From Paramacrobiotus metropolitanus (lineage: Eukaryota > Tardigrada > Eutardigrada > Parachela > Macrobiotidae): a stretch of DNA of 64,000 nucleotides. Below are positions 1-12,800 of this stretch, one piece after another. The translations under genes were made by a program, and so were the position numbers. The notes beneath the pieces are model-generated. The model was not told where the DNA came from. It saw nothing but the letters and a program-made list of their open reading frames with translations, and ran no database searches. Position 1 is the first letter of the stretch, and the number at the start of each line of letters is the position of its first letter. Where the stretch lies: positions 2,108,001-2,172,000 of the forward strand of contig NW_026570221.1 of assembly GCF_019649055.1 (NCBI RefSeq). Reading direction: 5' to 3'.

Positions 1-314
1 ACCAGGTGCCAGGAATCGAAGAGGCTCTCCGGATCCTCCCAGGTGGATTCCGCGACGGTGTAGCCTTCCCATTCCACCAGGAAGTACACAATGTACTTGC
101 TGGGATCCTCCAGGGACATGCAGAATCGGTAGTCCAGAATGCCCTTCACATCGTAATGATCCGTGCCGTGAACGTTGCCCTTCTTCGGCAGGGGGAAGGG
201 GCGGTGGGTTTGACGGGGTCGCTTGGCAGGTTCGCTGGCCGTGGCGGACCTGCTGCGTTTCTTTGGCTGTTTCGCGCCATGGGCGACTGCGGCGGGAGAG
301 CTCACGGTGTCCAT
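1..314 (-). CDS. Chromodomain protein, HP1/CBX-like (partial, runs off left edge)
   Basis: The minus strand opens with ATG at 314-312 and stays open to the window edge, giving 104 codons. Residues 1-50 are basic and Pro/Ser-rich, with Lys/Arg clusters such as KKRSRS and KRPR that look like nuclear localisation signals. Residues 52-104 match a chromodomain: a YDVKGIL start, then VEWEGY, then STWEDPESL. The three aromatic cage positions that bind methyl-lysine on histone tails are present as Tyr54, Trp82 and Tyr85. The expected role is binding methylated histone H3 in chromatin. A chromoshadow domain or second domain cannot be seen because the gene continues to the left. The ATG is the first in frame and upstream sequence is AT-rich leader. 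Domain identity is firm; assignment to HP1, CBX or another chromodomain class is open. Confidence 0.85.
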   Translation of the reverse strand, partial: MDTVSSPAAVAHGAKQPKKRSRSATASEPAKRPRQTHRPFPLPKKGNVHGTDHYDVKGILDYRFCMSLEDPSKYIVYFLVEWEGYTVAESTWEDPESLFDSWHL

Positions 315-2036
315 GTTAGCGGGAGTACAAACGAAAAGTTAATGGCAAGAAAAGTAGTAACAGACAAGCAGTAAGAATCGGGTAAGAACAGTAGCAACAA
401 AATGTTTAGTAAAATCGTGAGCTGATTTAAGTAAACAAGTTTTTTTAAGTTAAAAAACGCGCAGCTGGGCCTGCAAGAACGAAAGCCGTTCAGTTCCAAA
501 ACAAGCCGGATGTGCTTCACAATGCCATTGGAACGGCTTGTGTTGGAAATGGATGAAAGAAGGGCTGGCAGCTAATTTATCGTCAGTTTACAATTTACAT
601 TTATTTTCCCGTTTTTACTAGTATCGAAGAATATTTCGTTTTTAAGAAATTCAGTACTGTACTACAATAAAATCCAAAACTACGAAAAACGAAGTACGAA
701 TTTACGAAACCGGAAACAAATTGATGAGCTGTGATACGAATACAAAATACTACAGTATATCCCGATGCAACAAACCCGGATCCCATGCATACGAGTACTG
801 CGCATTAGGACTGCATCAGCACTCGACGTGCCAAGCAGACAACGTGATAGCAAAACGTCATGCACACTTAATTATAGCAATTAAAAATGTGTGCTGAACC
901 GCGCGGTGGACAGTGGCACTGGAGAACAATGGATCCGGATGTGAAACTGTGAAATACTCGGTTCCGTCATAAAATACACTGTACTCGTATTTCACATCAT
1001 GATCAGTTCTTGGTAGTGCAGTTTAATTAAGCTAAAGTGTGATAATCTTAAGCAAAACGGTCTTATGTAAAATTAATACTATTTTGTGCTGCTGTACGAA
1101 TCTTTAATGGCGGTATCCGCAAGTACTTTAGGTAGGTACCTACTTAATGGCAATCGCGCCAAAATTACTTGTCACTTTATTTAAGTACTGCTAGATCGCA
1201 AAACTGCTATATGTACAGTACCCGTAATATACGTCGGCACTCTGCGCTTATACAATTAATTTGACCTTTACTAAATTTGTCAGGAGATGTCTGTGGGGAC
1301 GCTGAACCGTTAAACCTTACCGATGTGAGTTCTTTTGTAACTTGCGATTTTGTTTAGTTTTGTATCGCGATCTTTTAATTATGAATGCAACACTATATAG
1401 AGTAGTAAAGACTAATGGTAAGGAGTCTGCATTGCGGCTGTGATACTTATATTATATAGATCTGTAATATCATTACAGAAGCTTATACGTTCTTCGCTTC
1501 CCTTACGATGTACAATCGTATCATTAGTCCAGCAAGAGAGCTTGTATCTTCTGCCTCCTAATAAGATTTGCAAGATCCTAAATATTGCAGGACGAATGGG
1601 AAGATTTGGAGCACCTGCAAGCCGAATGGCGCGTCTTCTGGCCATGTACGAAGAAATCATGAGGTCAAATGCCGCAAAATTAGCTGCTCGTCAGCTTGCG
1701 CGCACTACCCGCAATCCGAAGAAATTTTTGTGCTGCACGATTATGTAAGATGGATCTGAGTGACCTCACCGATAGAGCAGCGAATTGCTACATTTCTTAA
1801 TTCTTGAGCTTCGTCTCCAACGCCTTGTTTCAAATTTGCTCGGGATATTAATGTTTGCCGTTAATAGATGTACCAAATCTTTAATTATGTAATTTGTCTG
1901 TGCTGTTTCTGTCGCTTTTTCCGCAAAACAGTTTGTTAATGCATTGGATCTGTGTTAATAAAATTATCCCTGAACCGCGTAATAATTTGCATCTTCAGAA
2001 ACTGGAATGCTTGATTGATTGGCGTTTAATACAACC
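315..2036. other. Intergenic region, no supported gene
   Basis: This lies between the start of the chromodomain gene and the 3' end of the protease gene, so it holds the promoter of the former and the terminator region of the latter. It is AT-rich. The only notable open frame is 1440-1748 (+), ending in C-T-I-M before the stop, but it lacks family resemblance or splice support and I do not call it. Confidence 0.5.
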
Positions 2037-5000
2037 TCAAACCATGATAGTCACATCACCTAACGGTGCCGTATTAAAAATCCACGGCAAAAAGCGGGCC
2101 ACCTTTGTATACAGTCCCCCGAGGCCGGTGGCACAACCGGTCCCACTAGACACAATCCCCGCTAGATACTGCGTCCCCGTCGTGGCATTATAGCAAAACA
2201 ACGGGCCCCCACTATCCCCCTGACACGAATCCTCCCCCACCACGCCCCCGGCACACAGGAACTGACTGAGATCCGTCCGCTCCCCGGTGTTCGACTCAAA
2301 GTACGAGCAGTTATCATAACTCGGCGGGAGGATGGTCTGGACGACGTACTTCAGCGGGATGTTGACCCGTGGGTTGGTGACGTTCCCGAATTCGGCGTCC
2401 ACCTCGCTGCCGAAGCCGGAGGTGATGCAGCGCTCCCCCGGCGGCGGCACGTGCCGGTTCAGGCACAGTTTACAGGCGCAAGCCCCGTGCACCCGGAAGT
2501 CGATGGGCTCCTCCAGGATCAGCAGGGCCACGTCGTTGTTGAAGGTGTCCAGGGTGAAGTTGGGATGGGGGATGGCCTGAGCCACGCGGTAACTCTGGTG
2601 GCAGCCGGCCACGACCTCCGGGAAGGGGTTGTCCCCGTCCACGGTGCTGTGCGTGATCACGCCGATGTCGACGAAAACGATGTTGGCCGAGTTGTTGAAG
2701 GCGGCCACGGTGGTGTCGATCAGGCAGTGGCTGGCGATGACGATCGTCCACATGCCCACGATACTGCCGCCGCAGCCGTAGGTGAAGCCGGTCGTCAGGT
2801 CGTAGATGGTTACCGCCACCTGTGGTATACAAAATAAAAGAAAAATCTCTGACATACCGTACAAATTGTTTTTCGAGTCACTTATGTACCGGATAGAATT
2901 CAAAATACAAAAAAAATATATGAATGGAATACGAATGGCTAAAAAATTACATGGCATTCTACCGTTTGGAAAAGAGTATCAGATTTTTCAAAAAATTTGA
3001 TATTTACAAAATACCCAGTTTAATTTTTTCCAGTCTAATTCTGATATTTGAATACTATTATTTATTTTACCATTACTGTGTTATTACAGATACAACATTT
3101 TAATTAGTGCGTGTTCAATGTTATTTCGCTCATTTTCCCCTTCTGTTAAATGATACGCAATATTCCTGTAGGTTTACGGTTTCCGGGTTTAAAATCTTGC
3201 TATCTGTAAACAGAAACCGTAAATTTTCAAGAGGTTGAAACGACTGGTTGTGTCTTTAAATATTAGTTTCGTACCTCATAATCCGAAGAACAGAAACCTT
3301 CTGTTAATGGTTTATGATTACGATTACGAGGTACTTACTTCAGTTACTTGTATACATGAAGTATGGAAAAAACCGGTAGAGTAGGGAAGCAAAACTTTTG
3401 AGGATCACCACATTACACCTGGTTCTGTCAAAGCTTAACTGGGAAACTAATTTCCGAATGTGATTCTATAAACAAATTTTTATCAAGATCGAGAAAGAAT
3501 TGTGCGGAACAGGAAGTAAAAAATTTGCTAAACTAAATAATTGACGTGGTTTAACTAGCTAGCTACGATAAAAGTGCAGTCCCTACGTACGAAATGCATC
3601 ACCGAAATCCATTCGAGAGTTCGCGCACGTTTATATGTACTCGTACCCCGCGCGGCGTTAATGAGGCGCTGATCTCTACGAATGACACATGACCCATGGC
3701 TATTTCCTACCTGTATCATTGCGTACAACTATCCCAAAATATATTTTGTAAATATCTTATGTATTTGTATATATTAATATATTTGCTGTTTGCATATTTA
3801 ATGTATATGTTTATGTATATTTTATCCAAAATTTAGGAGAACGGTATACGTTACTCACTTGCCAACACAAGGATCCGCTCCCGTTTGGCGCATCAAACCC
3901 GCCCACAATAGTCTGGGCAATTTGGACCCGGTTGGCGTTAGCGTGGCCTTTACGATGGCGTACCACACCCCGCTCCGCGCCCGGACGCAGTCGTACCCGG
4001 CGAAATGTCTGGCGTAGCTTCAGTTGTTCGTAGCTGATGTACACATTGGGATCACCGTTGGGAATACCGCACTGCTGCTCGCGCACCGTAGCACGCTGTG
4101 AATTGAGAAATTCCGGCGCGGCAGCCGGTGGAGAAGTGGGTGCGCCCGTTGGGGTGGCCGGTGTATAGGAAGAAACAGGCGACTGCTGTGTGGAATATGC
4201 GGACGGGTAGTTGTAATAAGAAGACGTGGTAGCTGACTGTTTGGCTGCTCCGCGCGCTGCTATAATGTTTGGAGTTACATTGCAAAACATTAAAATATTT
4301 AAGAGTTCACATTTAAAAGTACTGCAGTGTATCATGTAAATACGGTATATGAAGGCTATTAACTTGTTACTGCTACAGCTAGAGATCATCTCTGATAATA
4401 TTTTTTTTAATTTTAGTATGAACATAAAAGTCTCTAAGGCAACCGCCCATGGCAACATTACCGTTATCACACAATTATTCGTGTGGTTGATACACGTATT
4501 TACACAGTATTTACTACCTCATATCTATAGAACATATCTGTATTGTACACGCGGATAATACTAGCACAGATTAATAATTGTGCCGTAATTTCGCACGATT
4601 TCCGAAACGCATTCATAATTTTTACGCCTTTTTCGTCCGATTACATTTGAGAACATTTTAAAATTTATGTAGTGCTGAGCTTACTTACTGGCACCGCTGT
4701 CGCTGGAGCAACAGAAACTCCGTTCTTCCCCATCTGAACCGGCACTCGCTGTACAATCGGCTGATGTGGACACCTGTTGATCTGCACAACGGGTATCCAG
4801 CTGACTGAGCGGCACGCAGATTCCGGTGATATCGCTGTTCGCGGCATCCGCCGATCGGCATGTCCGTTCGATAACACCTTTCTGCGCAGTGAACGCTACA
4901 TTAGTCGGTGCCTGATCCGCGGTGGTGAACAATTCCGGGACGGTTTTAACACCCTGTTTGATGGGCATATGACGATGACGTATTACAAAACCGGAAACCA

Positions 5001-5049
5001 GTGGGGAATATATGTAGGTAATTAGGATAATTATAGATAGTGCAGCCAT
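2037..5049 (-). CDS. Secreted clip-type serine protease (trypsin-like), 3 exons, 514 aa
   Basis: Exons are 5049-4689, 4259-3859 and 2819-2037; splice phases 1 and 0 agree and join to 515 codons with the stop. Residues 1-20 form a signal peptide or anchor (LSIIILITYIYSPLVSGFV). Residues about 30-118 hold a Cys-containing clip-like segment, then a Ser/Thr/Pro/Tyr-rich linker. The activation site is IVGG at 238. The catalytic triad is His285 (in ASHC rather than the usual AAHC), Asp350 (NNDVALL) and Ser457 (GDSGGP). Asp451 sits at the chymotrypsin 189 position, so trypsin-like cleavage after Lys/Arg is expected. The second intron lies exactly at CWQ|VAV, before the first beta-strand. Such enzymes act as zymogens in extracellular cascades such as immunity or cuticle processing; the specific pathway here is not shown. 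The clip call is from Cys spacing and is less certain than the protease call. Confidence 0.9.
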
Positions 5050-5667
5050 AACTACGCAAGATAATCTATTTACAGCATTAGACTATGGTAATATTTTTAC
5101 ACTGTACACGGTATTGTATACGATGCAATACTGCATAATTGTAAATTGTTTATTGCGGCGCTGCTCTATCATACTAATGATCTGGCAGTTTTGAAGAAAG
5201 GTCAACGATCACACTGTGAAATTGCCGTGAAAATTTCGATGGCGTGAGCTGTCTTTCAGCATTTAATAAAACGGAACAAAATGACAAAAACTGAATATAA
5301 GCACGTTATATGCATTTCAACAATTAGGCGTTGTACCGAAAGTCTAATGGATTCCGAACGGACAACCTTGATAAGTGTTTTCAACACGATCGTTTGCAGT
5401 ATAAATGACAACCTTCCCTGTTTTGTTTCCGCAAGAACTTCTACGTACTGATATACCGTAGTATGGTAAAGCTGCCTTTTTGTTTGCCATTCCGAACGCG
5501 GATTAGAAAATCTTTTTCTAGAACATTAGTGTATCTTTTATACCGTATGAACGAAGCACTTGTACATAAACTATGTACGCGCTTAGCATTATTTAAGTAC
5601 TTGCATATAATACCCAATAGGCAATAGTACACCAACAATTATACGAGCACTACATAGTATCATTCAG
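5050..5667. other. Intergenic, promoter side of the protease gene
   Basis: AT-rich DNA between two minus-strand genes. It must hold the protease promoter and the 3' flank of the Cys-rich gene. I see no coding sequence or clear regulatory motif. Confidence 0.5.
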
Positions 5668-5978
5668 TTATTCGACATGCGCATGTTTTGTTGCATTTTT
5701 AGGTAAAACAAATTTCGGATAACACTCGCACCGCGCTCCAAAACCTTCACACCGTCCTTTCTTGTACAATTGTCCATCTGGTGCTGTGCAGTTGGTGCAG
5801 TACTTGTTGCTCAAAGCATCTCCGGCATTCCAGTCTTTCCCCTTTGCACAGACACTATCGGGGTCTCCGCATTTGTCGGCATCCGCCTGGTCATGGAAAA
5901 CAGCCAGAACAAGGCATACAACCACCACGCACAATCCACACACTGCCTTCTCGTGCTGATGGCGAAAAATAGGTTGAT
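5668..5978 (-). CDS. Small Cys-rich secreted protein (5' exon missing)
   Basis: An open frame preceded by a good splice acceptor (TTTTCAG at 5985-5979) runs to a TAA at 5668. It encodes a hydrophobic stretch (VCGLCVVVVCLVLAVF) that looks like a signal peptide, then a mature part of about 65 residues with Cys in the order CGDPDSVC, CTNC, C, C-x-C. The pattern suggests a disulfide-rich extracellular peptide. There is no in-frame ATG after the acceptor, so the start codon must lie in an upstream exon I could not place. A TATATAAG box on the minus strand at 6056-6049 could serve a very short first exon. I do not recognise the family. Confidence 0.6.
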
Positions 5979-7178
5979 CTGAAAATGCAAACTGGTTAAA
6001 AAATATTATGTGAAGCGTCGACGACCTTTCTTTGCGTGATCCGGAACACTTATATAATCTATGTGTAATTGTGTATGTGTAGTATATCTACATTTATATA
6101 AATGGTCAAAGTCTTTGCTGGCGGCCTTGTATAAAATTTTACTCGGCCGATATAACCTGCAGGAGATACTTGAACATACATTTCTGCCATTATTGGCATA
6201 TTTTATTGGCAAAAACAATCGTTTTCCCGTGAATGAAAACTATTTGAAATTTTTTATAGTTTTTGTAGTGACTTGCATTTCTAGCAGTAAGTGTCTACGA
6301 GTATGTGTACGCAAGGCGGTTTGGCCGATGGGCAACATTTTACGAGGTGAAATCTACATTGTTAATTTTGGCCAGTCAGCTTAATGGTCTCAGTCTGATG
6401 ATGCATTTTTGGTGTTATTCACCCTTATTGGCGCGAAGAAATTATTATTTTAAATTAGTGAAACGTGTCGACACGACCAAGGATCTAGAAGGCTTCATAA
6501 AGCGCTTCTGCAAAACTTCCGTTCTGGAAGTTATCATCCAAGTTTCGCGGAAAGCTTTTGATATTGGAGGTATAGATACATCCATAGAGCGGTTTACTAA
6601 ACAATTCCTGCAATATATACCTACACAGCAACACAACAGCTATTTGTACTTGTACAAGGCACCAAGATACTGGTACTAGTAGTAATCATAAACTTGAACG
6701 AAATACTGGTGTCACGATATTTACAGTATATACGTTATTTTTTCAAAGGTAAACTATTTTTTTGTAGGTTATCACTGTTGATGAATTTCCAATCTACACG
6801 GTCGATGGACATTTTTTAACCAACATAAATAAAAACAACTGACAATTAAGGTGATTTTACGACATATGCTAATACCAAATAAACTTTGTATGGTATTAAT
6901 TCTTCAAAGATAGAAATTAAGGCTCATCCTTTAATAAAACTTGTGTGATAGCTTCGGCCAATGTGATCAACATGCCTCTTTAATTCTGCGTCGATCATTC
7001 CGCAGTATATACATAGTTTACACGTCCTTCCGCCTTAATTTTACATGTGTAACCCAACGAAATTTCTTTTAAAACGGGCATACGAATACGTCATACAGTA
7101 TATATGTTGTACACAATACTCGACGTCGACAGCTGTTTCCTGTAATATTTTTTGGAATTATATGCATAGCCGGAAAAT
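5979..7178. other. Intergenic region, no supported gene
   Basis: AT-rich. It holds the promoter of the Cys-rich gene and the 3' flank of the cystatin gene. A 124-codon open frame at 6305-6679 (+) has no recognisable features and is not called. Confidence 0.4.
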
Positions 7179-8256
7179 TTAATCAAAGTAGTTCACTGGA
7201 TCGGATTCTTTGGCGTTCTTGATGGAGGACACGCTCACTTTGCCTTTGAGATCCTTATAGATGCGGACATGGATGACCTTAGCGTTTCGGGATACGCCCA
7301 CACGGATCTGTGTAGGATTAAAAAATCAGAAAAGAACATTGTACGTAACGAAAAGAGATATATGTACGCGCTATCGGAATATAAATTTGGAGTGTTTTCC
7401 CCTAAAAATTTCATTGTACAAACAAATAATACCGGTAACTATTGCGTACTGATTATTGCACTGACCTTAACGAAGTAGTTGGTGCCGGCGACCACTTGGG
7501 TTTTATACGATACGGCGATCAGCTTGCTGTTAGCACTGATACCGGCCTTGGCAGCGATCTGGCTCGATACCTAAAATAAGATTTTATATCACGCATGGCG
7601 TCCTAAATTATTATACAAATTAATAACTTCTGTTAGGCAGTGGTTAAATAGTTTTTACTTACGGAATCAACCAGTTTCTGCACTTGTTCATCAGCATTCT
7701 TCACTTCACCCGTGCCGCCAGGTACGCCAGCCACTACAAGGCCAACCGCCAAAATAGCTAACAGGCTGATACTGAAAACGTGTAAAAAAATTAAGCTTAG
7801 AACTGCATATATTATGAAATAAAAACGTAAATAATTTTCTTATTTTTACTGTTCGTCAACAGTTTCTGCTGAAAGTGCCGAAAGCATGTTCCATAAGTAA
7901 TCAACATTTATTATATAACCTTTTAGGTTTACTATAATATTGCATTATCTTCTATAAAACTGTACGCATTATCTTATATACTCTGTATGCGCAATATGTA
8001 TTAATGGATATGAGAGGGATCGTATGGTTTTGAGAATAATAAGAATGCAATTTTAACAGACTGTTGAGTGTTGACACGAAAAATTAATACGTATATGTTT
8101 AATTACAGTATCACAAACGAATAATCAAAATATTTTGTACAATGAGTGTACACCATTTTACCACATGACCTTCCATTCACTGTATTATATAAAGACGAAT
8201 AATCATGTTCGGTTACATAGTTGAAAATCTCATTGAAGTACTTACATGCGAATCAT
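7179..8256 (-). CDS. Secreted cystatin (stefin-like cysteine protease inhibitor), 4 exons, 117 aa
   Basis: Exons are 8256-8246 (11 nt), 7771-7663, 7570-7466 and 7307-7179; all phases agree. Residues 1-22 are a signal peptide (MIRIISLLAILAVGLVVAG). The mature protein begins GVPGGTGEV, supplying the N-terminal glycine that enters the protease cleft. The first hairpin loop QVVAG is at residues 65-69 and matches the cystatin QxVxG inhibitory motif. The C-terminal part (KVIHVRIYKDL) matches the last beta-strands. No cysteine occurs, so the fold is like intracellular stefins, yet the protein has a signal peptide. It should inhibit papain-like proteases outside the cell or in vesicles. The first exon codes only MIR plus two bases, which is short but has a clean GTAAGT donor. 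Confidence 0.92.
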
Positions 8257-9814
8257 GGTGAACTGAGCCGTGTAGTAGAGTGCGCGTAAAAATATAATCA
8301 ACGCTGGTTAAAGGGCACTGTCGCCAAACTAATTTTTTCCACCCACATATTCTGATTTTTATACAGTCGGCATGCATTCCTGAAACTGCACCACCTGCCC
8401 CAGGTGAGATACTTGTATATTTGTATGTCTGGATGAACGGTTTTGATCACACACCGGCAGCGTGTTTGACAGCTATTAAAGTGGTATCTCCGTATTAAAA
8501 ATTTAAAATCGAAGATTTGTAGTGTGATTTACTGTAAGTCCGTGTTCAGATGAACCGGGTTACTCATTATAACACGAACACCATACAGTCCAGTAATTCC
8601 AGTTATGTATAGAACGTGTCATGAGCAACAACAACAAGTCAACTTCGATTTCTTATGTAATGCGAAATCTAACTTATTGTCAAGTTCGAAGTGACTAATT
8701 ATCTTCTGATAATACCTCTATGATGTTGCATGCAGTTACAAGTGCAGCGATAAATGCTATAAATTATATATCTGCTGCGTCAAAATCGCCGACTTTTCAT
8801 AAATCAGTTTTATTTAATAAAAAAAGTTTCTCCGTTAGTTCCGTGTGCTGGTGTTCCTATGATAGATTGTACTTCCGATTCCGCAGAAAGATTATTCAGG
8901 TGGCAAAAGTTACAGCTATTAAATCAGGAATTTTGAACTGCTACAATACCAATATACAGATAGCTTAAAGTTAATACTACAGACTGTGCATGTTTTTGGT
9001 TGTTTACCGGCCAGCCTGATGTCAGTATCAAATTCTCATTCTGTAAATAAATAACGCAACAGGTTAAAATCAATGTGTCTATAGTCCATTCAGTTTCTGA
9101 GCGAGATAATACCAGCAAATATGTAATTCTGTAATTCACCACCGTAACACTGTTCCAGTAAGAAACTGTACCGCAGCGTTTTTGTACTCGCAAAGTGCTT
9201 CTCCTCCTCACATTGAGGAAGTTATTATAAGAATTTTTTATAATTAATTTCCAATCAGTTAATATTAGCTGATGGAATCAAATAGCCTACATTAGGTTCT
9301 GGCATTGCTTAATGTATGAAAATAAAGACAAACGCTGTGGGCGATATGACTATAAAGTAAAAACATCTGCTGAAGAATGTCGACTAATTAAAATGTCCTT
9401 CTTATCAGACGTGCACCTGCAGAGGAATCAAACAAATGTTCAGCAATATCTTTTCCTTTCTCTTTAATAAAAACGTTCAGATCAAACCATCAAGAAGCTA
9501 CCAGTAAAATTCACACAATCAAAAGCAATCGGCGAAAACTGTTAAATGCATAAAATCCGCTTCATTGGTTCTGTACAAATCCATTCATAACCGGAGATCA
9601 ATTGGAAAACAAGCTCGTCTCAGACACATGCTCCCCCCCCCGTTTAACGCAAATAACGCGATTCAGTAGCGAACAAAAAGAGCACCATCAGGTACAACGC
9701 ATACGCATCCCTCCCGCATAAAGGCATACTTTGGCATAATTTTCAAACAGATTCATGACCAGAATTCATTCCAAGTGGCAAATAGGACTACGGTATTCAT
9801 GTCGATTCGTCGAA
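8257..9814. other. Intergenic region, no supported gene
   Basis: Holds the cystatin promoter and the 3' flank of the SUN gene. Short open frames at 8720-8968 and 8924-9211 show no features of real genes. Confidence 0.4.
8287..8296 (-). promoter_or_regulatory. TATA-like box of the cystatin gene
   Basis: TATATTTTTA reads on the minus strand about 31-40 bases upstream of the cystatin ATG. This implies a very short 5' leader if it directs initiation about 30 bases downstream. Confidence 0.45.
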
Positions 9815-12800
9815 TCAAAAATTCCCACGCTGCATCATCACGCCATGCACCCGGAAGCGGTACAGGCATGTGTAATCCCGATTCCCGTGGTTGGAAGTGA
9901 TGTCCAGTTCAATATAGCCAAACGATTGGGTCGGTTCCAGTTTTGTCTGCAAATCCCAACCAAACTCTTTCCTTTATAAAAACACATCGTGAACAATCCG
10001 GTAGATTTTAACGCCACAAAAATTCGGCACAAAAATTGATTTTCTAATCCACACGATGACTTAAACAACATTTACCTAAATAAAAATTTACATTTACTTC
10101 CTATCGTTAAAACAAAACACAAACAAGCGCGGCATGCAACATCCAGTCGACATTCAAAAAATGATATTCCAGATACAAATCGTAAATACTGTAACTATGG
10201 TAGACGAAGCTTGGAATAGATTACAGCTAAGTCATCCCTTGCTCTACGAAATTTCATCACCAACCTATCACCAACCTGAATCTGAAAATTCTGCAGGGAT
10301 TCATCATTGTCCAGGTACTCGTATTCTCCCAGGAGAACTGGAGGACCTTGTTCCGACAAGAGACCCTAAATTTGCCAGTTTCTTTATTTTAATCGGAACA
10401 AACCGAAGAACAGCAAAGGCTTACCAATACTCGAAAATTCCTCGGTGCACTGTCAATCTTGCCGGTGGGAGACAGATTTCGGGGAAGATGATCAATCGTA
10501 AAACTCGTAGGACGGACGAGACCAGCCAGCTTCAGGACAAGAAAGCCGGTATGATTTTTGAAGGCCCAACACTGACCAGGACGGATATCATCCTGTAAAA
10601 ACACATGATAAAACTTCCATCAATTTCGCTAATCTCATTGACAAGCCAATTAATTCTTCGTAATGGAAAACAATCTCAACGATAAAAAACTAATAACAAA
10701 CGCAAACTAAATAAAAAAATTTCGGCAGCCCCGATCAACCAGTTGCTGACAAGTCATACAGTGATTATGCATAAGATCATCTACACTTGTGTACTGCCGT
10801 AAAGTACTTAATCGCACACCATAGCGGATTGGAAAAAAACTTCAGATTAAGAGAAACGTATCCGTACACAGGAATAAATACAGTCTGGCTGTTACTTGTA
10901 AGGTAAACATTATTTTTCACTAAGCAAACCTGAATAGCCAAGCGGGGCGACGTGGTCCATGTCCACAAAGGGATGCCAAATAAACTGAACTGTGCATGTC
11001 CCCACTTGTAATCCTCCGTGCAGCGTGTACTAATCACTGTGCCGCCTGGAAAGAAAAAATTTAAATCTTAACCAGCAATCGTCAGAACATCACAATAAAT
11101 TAAACCAATAAATTCAGAAATAAATCAAACAGGAATTAAGACGACCCCAACTGCGAGAAACATACCAGCTGATTCCAGAGCGTGATCCGGTTCGCCGATC
11201 TTATCCTCATCATAGCGCTTGATCATCTGCGCAATCAAAATCCGGACATCGTCCAACGTGAACCGTTCTCGTTCCTGAACCACTTTAGGTACGTATTCCT
11301 CTCGAGGCGTCTTCTACATCAGCGAGAAAAATAAAATTGTTTCCGATGTTGAAAAAATAGTTTCCATTTTGACCATGATCATGACAAAATATACCGCGTC
11401 TTCCTCCAGTTTGATCACGAATAATCGCAGCTTTTCTAACGACTGCCGCATCCATTCGAGCGACTGGCGATTTCGTACTTCATCGTTCAAGCGATGTGTT
11501 TCGCGCTCGCTTGAAGTTTTGCTGAGATCCTAAGCAAAAAACGCGGATGCAATAACAGCGCACAAAATCTTTTCCATAAAGAGAATAATTGTCAAAGGGA
11601 GGCAAAGATTATCCATAACGCAGTTTCCAGCACATACATGCATTCTTACATTAATTCTGTCTACCAGCAACTTCGTTTGAGATCGGATGTGTTCGAGATC
11701 ATCACAGCAGTTTTTAGCCACCTACAAAAGAAAAAATAATACTGTACTGGTCTGCACACAAGTGACAATTTAACAGTCCTTGATAAACAACAGTTGTGAA
11801 ATGAAGTTCACTGATCAAAACATTCTCCGGTCTTTTGATTGCGTAAAATTTTCATTTTTTATTAGTTATAGATATTTCATAAAATATCTGCAGAATAATA
11901 TGATAATTCTATTCCAATGGGAAAGAAAGATTTTCCGCACCGCAGCACAAATCATACAACACTCACCGGAAGCTGATTAAATTTCCACTGAATAATTTCT
12001 TCCAGTTCCTGCCTTGTGAGATTCTGTCAAGCATACAATCAACATAGTTCAAGCCAGTAAACAAATAAACCATCCACTGCAGTGTGTATAAATAACTGGC
12101 AGCGATCCATAACCGCATATGATTACCGTGCCGTTGAAGTGATAATGCACCACCGTGGCGTCGCGGCCCATTCCCCATAAAGCCGGCCATAATCCACCAT
12201 AAAACCGATCTATCACAGTCGTGTTGCTGCCAGCACCTGTTTCCGCCGAGCGCCAAAATGCCGGCAATAAACCTGAATAAAAATTGAACACAATCAAATT
12301 TGTAGAAAACTGGAACAACGGAGAATTCCGTAACTCCAATGCAACAGGTTCTGCAGATGCGTAATTTCAGTCTTTACAGATTTGCAGAAGAAAAATAAAA
12401 AATACAGGAAAAACACAGTAGATCTATATTTCAATGGGAAACCGTCTAAAGGCACTTCATCATTCGTTTAAAGAATTATCTATGGAACAAGCGATTTACC
12501 TACCTAATAAGAGTGGCAAAAGGAGCAGTGGCAAACACCAACAGCATAGCGCCCAACGAGATCGACGGGGCCGCTTCTCCGTCAGATTACGATGTTCTCC
12601 AGTAGTATTGTCATCCGTTTGGTTGAAGATATTGGTCACGCTGTAGCGATGCAGCAAACGTGTAAATTATTACAATTATCACACCGAAACTATTATTTTA
12701 CACTTACGTTGTGGTGGTCTTTGTCACGACGTCAATAAACCGCTGACGCACCGTATCAAATACAGACTGGGCTGCAAAACGGAAAAAAAAAGAGTCATCA

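Noticed and set aside
1440-1748. Plus-strand open frame ending in C-T-I-M, like a prenylated small GTPase or G-gamma tail
   Set aside because: The body has no G-gamma or GTPase motifs and no supporting upstream exon. A four-residue ending is too little.
2332-2837. Plus- and minus-strand open frames overlapping the serine protease exon
   Set aside because: They are GC-rich shadows of the protease coding exon in other frames.
6305-6679. 124-codon plus-strand open frame
   Set aside because: Hydrophobic mix without motif; the region is between two minus-strand genes and has no other coding sign.
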